Assembly: GCA_910584975.1 (NCBI GenBank)
Contig: CAJUEA010000038.1
Coordinates: forward strand, 1-10,248
Length of the DNA: 10,248 nt
From: an uncultured Christensenella sp.
GTDB taxonomy: Bacteria; Bacillota; Clostridia; Christensenellales; UBA3700
Direction: 5' to 3'
Shown in pieces: positions 5,818 through 10,248 of the stretch (position 1 is the stretch's first letter; every line of letters starts with the position of its first letter). Under the pieces are notes generated by a model, which was not told the origin of the DNA, searched no databases, and worked only from the letters and a program-made list of their open reading frames with translations. The position numbers were made by a program, and so were the translations under genes.

Positions 5818-7299
5818 ATGATAAACAAAAAGCAAAACAAGGGGTTTACGAGTAAATTTGGTTTTTTAATGGCAACGGTTGGTTCGGCTGTCGGACTTGG
5901 CAATTTGTGGAGTTTTCCATATAAGGTTGGAGAAGGTGGCGGAGCAGCTTTTGTTTTTATTTATATTATAATGGTATGCCTTGTTGGTGTGGTGGCGATG
6001 ATAGGCGAGTTTGTTATCGGCAAACGCTCTAAGGTTAATGTAATTGATACTTATGGTGGAATAAGCAAATGGTTTAAATGGCTTGGCTATTTGGGTGTAA
6101 TTGTTCCGTTTTTGATACTTTGTTATTATCAAGTAATCGGTGGTTGGTCAATCAAATATATGGTGGACTATATCGGTGGTATTGGTGTGGCAAGTGGTGC
6201 AAACAATGTTGGCGATATGTTTGGAACATTCACCACAAGCGTGGGTATGCCTGTTGTATATCTGCTTGTGTTTGCTTTAGTGGTTGGCATAATTGTGCTT
6301 TTTGGTGTAAACAAAGGCATTGAAAAAGCAAGTAAAATTCTTATGCCAGCTTTGTTTGTTTGCTTGATAGTTGTGGTTATCAAGGGGCTAACATTGCCAA
6401 ATGCTGCAAAAGGACTTGAGTTTTTGTTTAAGCCTGATTTTGGTAAAATTACAGGTTCAACCGTGCTTTCTGCACTTGGACAAGTCTTTTTTAGTATGTC
6501 TTTGGGTATGGGTATTAATGTTGCATACGGCAGTTATATGAAAGATAGTATGAACATCGGGAAAAGTGCTGTTATGGTTGGTGTGCTTGATACTATTATG
6601 GCTTTGCTTGCAGGTATGGCAATATTCCCAGCAGTGTTTTCTTTCGGACTTACTCCAACAGCAGGACCAGGCTTGTTGTTTGTTGTGCTTGCAGAAGTTT
6701 TTGCAAGTATGGGACCTGTTGCTGGGAGAATTTTTGGTGCTATTTTCTTTATGCTTGTTATACTTGCTGCCACAACATCTTCAATTGCTTTGCTTGAAGT
6801 GCCAGTGCAGTTTGTTGTGGAAAGATTTCACATCAACAGAAAACTTGCATCATTGTGCATTGCAGGCATTGTGTTTGGCATAGGTGCATTTATCGCAATG
6901 TCTTTTGGTGTTCCAAGTTTGCAGGTGGAAGGTGTGGATTTGCTTACATTGTTTGACTCAATAACAAACAAATTGATTTTGCCAATTACTGCGGCATCAA
7001 CTTGCTTGCTTGTTGGATATAAGGTTAAACCAAAAAATTTGTTTGATGATTTGCAAGCAGACAGTAAAAGTAAAATAATCATTTATAAGATTTGGGGCTT
7101 TTTGATAAGATATGTCACTCCAATAGGGATATTGTGCGTGCTTGGCATTGGAATAAATGAGGTTATAACAGGTGGAGCAGGCTTTGAAACACTTGCAGGA
7201 AAATTATCAATCATTTTGTCGGCATTAATGCTTGTTGTGTTGTCTGTTGTGGCAAATTTGATTGCAAATTATTTGGATAAAAAGAAACTTTATGATTAA
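5818..7299 (+). CDS. Sodium-dependent transporter, neurotransmitter:sodium symporter (NSS/SNF) family
   Basis: 493 aa, a normal length for bacterial NSS proteins. The ATG has AAGGA (5808-5812) 5 nt upstream and lies 26 bp after the previous stop, so co-transcription is likely. The first helix carries the family signature GSAVGLGNLWSFPY (22-35), whose unwound centre binds substrate and sodium in LeuT. The helix 6 region reads GQVFFSMSLGMG (221-232), and ATTSSIALLE (318-327) fits the helix 8 sodium-site Thr-Ser pair. Hydrophobic segments extend to residue 485, consistent with 11 or 12 helices in a LeuT fold. Family members import amino acids or related amines with sodium. The substrate cannot be read from sequence. 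The short N- and C-termini are Lys-rich, and no reading-frame damage is visible. Confidence 0.93.
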   Translation: MINKKQNKGFTSKFGFLMATVGSAVGLGNLWSFPYKVGEGGGAAFVFIYIIMVCLVGVVAMIGEFVIGKRSKVNVIDTYGGISKWFKWLGYLGVIVPFLILCYYQVIGGWSIKYMVDYIGGIGVASGANNVGDMFGTFTTSVGMPVVYLLVFALVVGIIVLFGVNKGIEKASKILMPALFVCLIVVVIKGLTLPNAAKGLEFLFKPDFGKITGSTVLSALGQVFFSMSLGMGINVAYGSYMKDSMNIGKSAVMVGVLDTIMALLAGMAIFPAVFSFGLTPTAGPGLLFVVLAEVFASMGPVAGRIFGAIFFMLVILAATTSSIALLEVPVQFVVERFHINRKLASLCIAGIVFGIGAFIAMSFGVPSLQVEGVDLLTLFDSITNKLILPITAASTCLLVGYKVKPKNLFDDLQADSKSKIIIYKIWGFLIRYVTPIGILCVLGIGINEVITGGAGFETLAGKLSIILSALMLVVLSVVANLIANYLDKKKLYD

Positions 7300-7327
7300 A
7301 ACAAGTTGCAATAAAAAGCAATTTGTT
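7300..7327 (+). other. Hairpin directly after the NSS transporter stop codon
   Basis: Arms 7300-7309 and 7318-7327 pair over 10 bp including one G-T wobble, with an 8-nt A-rich loop. No T run follows, so it is not a standard terminator. It may protect a 3' end or weaken read-through into the WalJ gene, which is inference. The rest of the 98-bp gap to 7398 is AT-rich without a convincing promoter. Confidence 0.4.
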
Positions 7328-7397
7328 GAGACTATGAAATAGCTTTTTAGGATATTGTTTTGTAAAAAACATATACAAAAGAAAAATAGGAGTAAAA

Positions 7398-8177
7398 ATG
7401 CGTATTTGTTCGCTTGGTAGTGGTAGTAAAGGAAACTGTACTTACATAAATGTGGAAGGCAAAGGAATTTTGATTGACAATGGCTTGTCTTGCAGAGAAC
7501 TTGCAAACAGAATGTCTGATATCGGACTTGATATGAGCGATATTAAGCATATTTTGATTACTCACGACCACAACGACCATGTCAATGGCATTGGCGTGCT
7601 TGCAAGAAAAACTGATGCTGCAGTTTATGCTCATCCCAAGTGTTTTAAAGCAATTTCCGGCAAGCTTGGCGATGTCAACTATTGTGGCGACAATGAAAAT
7701 TACGAAAATGGATTTCATATTGGAGATGTTTATATCAAGCCTTTTCGCACACCTCACGATGCAGCATATTCAGTTGGCTATAGGATAGAAGGAGAGGGCA
7801 AAACTTTTGCTTTGGCAACAGACCTTGGCGTTGTAACAGAAAGCATTTTTAAGCATTTGTCAAATACGGATCTTACAATAATAGAATCCAATCACGATAT
7901 AAAAATGCTAAAATATGGCAAATATCCCGAACCATTGAAAAAAAGAATAATGAGCAATCACGGACATCTTGCAAATGTTGAAACAGCCATTGCAATTTGC
8001 AAATTAGCACCAACATCCAAAAGATTTTTGCTTGCGCATTTAAGTGAGGATAACAATTTGAAACAACTCGCTTTTGATGAAAGCAACAATGCTTTGAAAA
8101 AAATTGGCGTCACTCCAGCTGACATTACTTTGGATGTTCTTGACCAATACATACCAAGCAAGATTTATGAAATATAA
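7398..8177 (+). CDS. walJ: WalJ/YycJ-type metallo-beta-lactamase-fold hydrolase
   Basis: 259 aa, the usual length for YycJ. The ATG has AGGAG (7388-7392) 5 nt upstream. The start ICSLGSGSKGNCTYI and ILIDNGLSCREL are characteristic of the YycJ/WalJ branch. The metal-binding motif is THDHNDH (55-61: His56, His58, Asp60, His61). Further likely ligands are His120, Asp142 and His214, with SNHD (164-167) and SNHGHL (186-191) also conserved. WalJ belongs to the walRK cell-wall regulation neighbourhood in many Bacillota. It is a predicted two-metal hydrolase, reported to act on DNA ends or 5'-exonuclease substrates, but its link to wall control remains unclear. It is cytoplasmic, with no signal or membrane segment. 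The two-component genes walR and walK are not in this window, while rlmH, another frequent neighbour, is two genes away. Confidence 0.9.
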   Translation: MRICSLGSGSKGNCTYINVEGKGILIDNGLSCRELANRMSDIGLDMSDIKHILITHDHNDHVNGIGVLARKTDAAVYAHPKCFKAISGKLGDVNYCGDNENYENGFHIGDVYIKPFRTPHDAAYSVGYRIEGEGKTFALATDLGVVTESIFKHLSNTDLTIIESNHDIKMLKYGKYPEPLKKRIMSNHGHLANVETAIAICKLAPTSKRFLLAHLSEDNNLKQLAFDESNNALKKIGVTPADITLDVLDQYIPSKIYEI

Positions 8178-8208
8178 ACGCATATTTTGAGCAACAACAT
8201 AAGTGTTT

Positions 8209-8242
8209 TAACATTTTGCAGTAGGCAAATTTCAAAATGTTA
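8209..8242 (+). other. Hairpin in the walJ to CPBP gap
   Basis: A perfect 10-bp inverted repeat, TAACATTTTG (8209-8218) and CAAAATGTTA (8233-8242), has a 14-nt loop. There is no T run after it, so termination would be weak. It lies 31 nt after the walJ stop and just before a candidate promoter, so it may mark a partial transcript boundary. Confidence 0.4.
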
Positions 8243-8253
8243 TAGCAGATGAT

Positions 8254-8283
8254 TTGAGAATATTAGCACATTAAAAATATATT
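8254..8283 (+). promoter_or_regulatory. Candidate sigma-A promoter for the CPBP-rlmH pair
   Basis: TTGAGA (8254-8259) and TATATT (8278-8283) are each 5 of 6 consensus bases, with an 18-bp spacer. The start would fall near 8290, leaving a leader of only about 23 nt that contains the ribosome site AAGGA (8302-8306). Confidence 0.45.
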
Positions 8284-8312
8284 TTTAGAATCGCAATAAA
8301 AAAGGAAAGCGT

Positions 8313-9527
8313 ATGAGAAAATTAGAGGATTTAAACAAAAGTTATTTTGGACCCAGAGTAAGCGACGGCGCAGGCGTGTATGTTGCAGGGTTTGTTTTTA
8401 TGTATATATTACAAGTTGTACTAATGTTGGTTACAGGATTTATTGTGGAACTTGATTTGAATAATCCTCCACTTTGGTATCAATGGGTTGCAACCATTGT
8501 TAATCAAGGGGCTTTTGTTTTGGCTGTTTTAGCATTTGGAGCTATTGCACATAAGCCATTGTTGCAAGAGTGTAAAATCAATCGCAAATTGCACTGGAAA
8601 CAAATTTTGATTATTCCTGCAATAGTTTTGGTTGGCATTATGGCGTTTTTGCCACTTGCACAAGGGTTTGTTCAGCTTATTTATATTATAACAAAAAAAG
8701 CACCAGCAGTTAGTATGGATATTGGCACTCAGTGGTGGGAAGTATTGATTACAATAGTGTTGGTGAGTGTTTTGCCTGCAATAGGTGAGGAAGTGCTTTT
8801 CCGTGGTGGCGTTGCAAGAGGACTTAAACGCAAAAATTATCTTTTTGCAATTTTAATGTCAGGACTAATGTTTTCAATTTTCCATGGCAATGCGGCACAA
8901 ACTGTGCATCAGTTTTTTATTGGTATGGTGTTTGCGTATTTATATTTTGTAACAGGTTCTTTGATTGCTTCAATGCTTGCTCACTTGCTTAATAATTTGT
9001 TTGCAGTATTGTTTGAATTGGCACTTGCAAATGTGAATATAACCTTGTCATTAGGTGCTGAAATTGCAATTTGGGTAGTTGTTTGCATAATTGGTTTTGT
9101 TGCAATGTATTTCTTGCTTAGATATATGATGAAAATCAGCAAAGAGGTCAAAGGTTTGCCACAAAATCAAGATAAAATGGCTTGGGCAAAAGATTTGGTT
9201 AATGCTTTTTCTGTGCGTGGAATAAAAGACAATTACTCAAGATTTAATAGCTCTTTAAAAATGCTTTTTGACGACCCTTGTGATAACTTAAATATTGATG
9301 GCGATATCATAAAAGATATACCTTTAAATGAAGTTAATGATAGTGCAGATGGCAATCAAAATGGTGTGGGTGACATAGAAAACAAAAGTTCAAGTTCTAG
9401 CGAAATGGACAAGTTACTTGAAGAGGCAAACAAACAGACAATTTCAAAACGCAAGAGGTTTGATATTATGGCCCTTGTTGTTGCTGTAGGAATTGCACTT
9501 GCAGTGTGGATAATAAATTTGTTTTAA
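8313..9527 (+). CDS. CPBP-family intramembrane metalloprotease with extra C-terminal linker and helix
   Basis: 404 aa. The ATG has AAGGA 6 nt upstream. Residues about 22-272 form a multi-helix membrane domain with the three CPBP (Abi/Rce1-like) motifs intact: EEVLFR (Glu159-Glu160...Arg164), FSIFH (Phe187...His191) and HLLNN (His224...Asn228). The Glu and His residues are expected to form the metal-dependent active site. Family members include the CAAX-type prenyl protease Rce1 and bacterial proteases that process peptides or site-2-type substrates; the substrate here is unknown. Unusually, residues about 273-381 form a hydrophilic linker containing an acidic Asp/Asn/Gly stretch (319-356) and SSSSSE (359-364). 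A basic KRKRFD and a final helix (385-403) follow. Most CPBP proteins end soon after the catalytic helices. The gene sits between walJ and rlmH, with rlmH starting 2 nt after its stop. Confidence 0.9.
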   Translation: MRKLEDLNKSYFGPRVSDGAGVYVAGFVFMYILQVVLMLVTGFIVELDLNNPPLWYQWVATIVNQGAFVLAVLAFGAIAHKPLLQECKINRKLHWKQILIIPAIVLVGIMAFLPLAQGFVQLIYIITKKAPAVSMDIGTQWWEVLITIVLVSVLPAIGEEVLFRGGVARGLKRKNYLFAILMSGLMFSIFHGNAAQTVHQFFIGMVFAYLYFVTGSLIASMLAHLLNNLFAVLFELALANVNITLSLGAEIAIWVVVCIIGFVAMYFLLRYMMKISKEVKGLPQNQDKMAWAKDLVNAFSVRGIKDNYSRFNSSLKMLFDDPCDNLNIDGDIIKDIPLNEVNDSADGNQNGVGDIENKSSSSSEMDKLLEEANKQTISKRKRFDIMALVVAVGIALAVWIINLF

Positions 9528-9529
9528 AT

Positions 9530-9991
9530 ATGAATATTAATATAGTTTGTGTGGGAAAAATTAAAGAGAGTTTTTATCGTGAGGCGATTGCAGAATATGC
9601 AAAGCGCCTTACAAGATTTTGCAAGTTTAATGTTGTGGAAGTTGCAGAAAGCAAACTTGAAGGAAATGAGATAAACAAAGTTATTGTTAACGAAGGAAAA
9701 AGCATTATTCCAAAATTAAAAGGTTATGTGATTGTGCTGGACTTAGCAGGACAAATGTTGAGTAGTACTTCACTTGCAGAAAAAATTGATAACTTGCAAG
9801 TTGGTGGTGTCAGTGAAATAACCTTTGTGATTGGAGGTTCTTATGGGCTGTCTGATGAGGTTATACAAAAGGCTGATTATAGTTTGTGTTTTGGGAAAAT
9901 GACCTATCCACATCAACTTATGCGAGTAATTTTGTCTGAGCAAATTTATCGTGCTTTTATGATAAACAGCAATAGTGAATATCACAAATAA
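9530..9991 (+). CDS. rlmH: 23S rRNA (pseudouridine1915-N3)-methyltransferase RlmH
   Basis: 153 aa, close to the usual 155-160. I chose the ATG at 9530 because the protein then begins MNINIVCVGKIKE as family members do; a GTG at 9506 would add eight residues inside the upstream gene. RlmH is a dimeric SPOUT-class (knotted) methyltransferase that methylates N3 of pseudouridine 1915 in helix 69 of 23S rRNA on assembled 70S ribosomes. Visible family features are EYAKRLTRF (22-30), VIVLDLAGQMLSS (67-79), the cofactor-binding FVIGGSYGLSDEV (99-111) and the C-terminal KMTYPHQLMRVILSEQIYRAF through YHK. The start lies 2 nt after the CPBP stop and has no clear Shine-Dalgarno sequence, so translation probably depends on ribosomes finishing the upstream gene. 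No terminator with a T run is visible after it. Confidence 0.96.
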   Translation: MNINIVCVGKIKESFYREAIAEYAKRLTRFCKFNVVEVAESKLEGNEINKVIVNEGKSIIPKLKGYVIVLDLAGQMLSSTSLAEKIDNLQVGGVSEITFVIGGSYGLSDEVIQKADYSLCFGKMTYPHQLMRVILSEQIYRAFMINSNSEYHK

Positions 9992-9994
9992 AAC

Positions 9995-10061
9995 TCGGTA
10001 TTTTTCAAAATCCTTTCAAAAATCGGTATTAAACGCAAAAATTGAGCTTATTAGTGTTCAA
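9995..10061 (+). repeat. Short repeats in the gap after rlmH
   Basis: TCGGTATT occurs at 9995-10002 and 10023-10030, 28 bp apart. The following stretch, GCAAAAATTGAGCTTATTA then CAATTAATGCA, resembles one unit of the degenerate repeats at 3718-3748. The 164-bp gap 9992-10155 holds no gene on either strand and no clear terminator. Confidence 0.3.
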
Positions 10062-10096
10062 TTAATGCAGAGGATTTGATATATTGCATCTAAGTT

Positions 10097-10126
10097 TTGG
10101 CATTGTCAAGGTGTCTTGCATATAAT
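10097..10126 (+). promoter_or_regulatory. Sigma-A promoter for the gene at the right edge
   Basis: TTGGCA (10097-10102) matches 5 of 6 consensus bases, the spacer is 18 bp and TATAAT (10121-10126) is perfect. Transcription would start near 10133, just before the GAGG ribosome site at 10145-10148. Confidence 0.65.
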
Positions 10127-10155
10127 ACTATTAATACATAATGTGAGGTAGTTAT

Positions 10156-10248
10156 ATGTATGATGATGTTGCATTGGATAAAGATTTGGCAGTGCTAGAG
10201 GCACAAGGGGCAAAGGTGTTTACAATTGGTTATACGCTTTTGGGAAGA
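10156..10248 (+). CDS. 5' end of a gene resembling M14 zinc carboxypeptidases (partial)
   Basis: Thirty-one codons are present before the window ends, with no stop. The ATG has GAGG (10145-10148) 7 nt upstream and a good promoter. The peptide starts MYDDVALDKDL and ends KVFTIGYTLLGR. Many M14 metallocarboxypeptidases and gamma-D-glutamyl-diamino acid endopeptidases begin in this way: an N-terminal helix with Y-x-x-L..D-L..L, then a strand and the motif IG-x-S-x-x-GR that precedes the zinc-binding HxxE. The zinc motif lies beyond the edge, so the family call is tentative. No signal peptide is visible. Confidence 0.55.
   Translation, partial: MYDDVALDKDLAVLEAQGAKVFTIGYTLLGR

Noticed and set aside
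5550..5903. 117-codon open frame on the - strand spanning a gene junction
   Set aside because: It crosses the end of one well-supported gene and the start of another, and its His/Phe/Leu-heavy peptide looks like antisense of Asn/Glu codons.
7300..7327. Rho-independent terminator after the NSS transporter
   Set aside because: The stem is fair but the following bases are GAGACTATG rather than a T run, so it is listed only as a hairpin.
7347..7757. 136-codon open frame on the - strand
   Set aside because: It lies opposite walJ and its promoter-proximal gap. The composition is that of a reverse-strand shadow.
9506..9529. GTG start for RlmH inside the CPBP gene
   Set aside because: RlmH proteins start right at the INIV strand, and the extra eight residues have no counterpart in the family.
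10103..10126. TTGTCA as the -35 for the promoter at the right edge
   Set aside because: The spacer would be only 12 bp. TTGGCA at 10097-10102 gives 18 bp.

Overview
The window reads as a piece of chromosome from an anaerobic, endospore-forming, low-GC member of the Bacillota (Clostridia-like). The evidence is AT-rich DNA, strong AGGAG-type ribosome binding sites, near-consensus sigma-A promoters and short A/T-flanked terminator hairpins. It also carries the sporulation regulator SpoIIID and a superoxide reductase of the kind anaerobes use. I see no IS element, phage gene, CRISPR array, rRNA or tRNA. No species can be named from the sequence alone.

Layout. Positions 1-452 hold a terminator belonging to an upstream gene, a short G-rich patch and an AT-rich leader. 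Next is a + strand membrane protein with a DUF3592-like domain (453-1217). A shared bidirectional terminator (1401-1434) separates it from two - strand genes. These are a desulfoferrodoxin with an added C-terminal BFD-like [2Fe-2S] domain (1449-2066, under a perfect-consensus promoter) and a membrane-anchored family 16 glycoside hydrolase (2169-3191). spoIIID (3385-3633, +) diverges from the hydrolase and has a plausible sigma-E promoter and a SpoIIID-type box. A TtcA-like tRNA thiolase (3857-4627, -) converges on spoIIID.

From 4698 onward everything is on the + strand. A consensus promoter and a leader with a duplicated TTGGTGG come first. Then follow a COG2426/small-multidrug-export-type membrane protein, a neurotransmitter:sodium symporter (NSS) family transporter, a WalJ/YycJ-type metallo-beta-lactamase-fold protein, a CPBP-family membrane protease with an unusual C-terminal extension, and RlmH. 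The window ends in the first 31 codons of a gene whose N-terminus resembles M14 zinc carboxypeptidases.

How the genes relate. The transporter pair is closely spaced (26 bp) and probably co-transcribed. WalJ and RlmH lie near each other in many Bacillota, often with an HtrA-type protease next to them; here a CPBP membrane protease sits between them, and rlmH appears to be translated by coupling to it. The points most worth following up are the three-metal-centre superoxide reductase fusion, the leader with two mutually exclusive pairings at 4754-4795, the spoIIID/GH16 divergent control region, and the acidic Asn/Asp-rich extensions on three membrane proteins. I did not find a clearly new multi-gene system.
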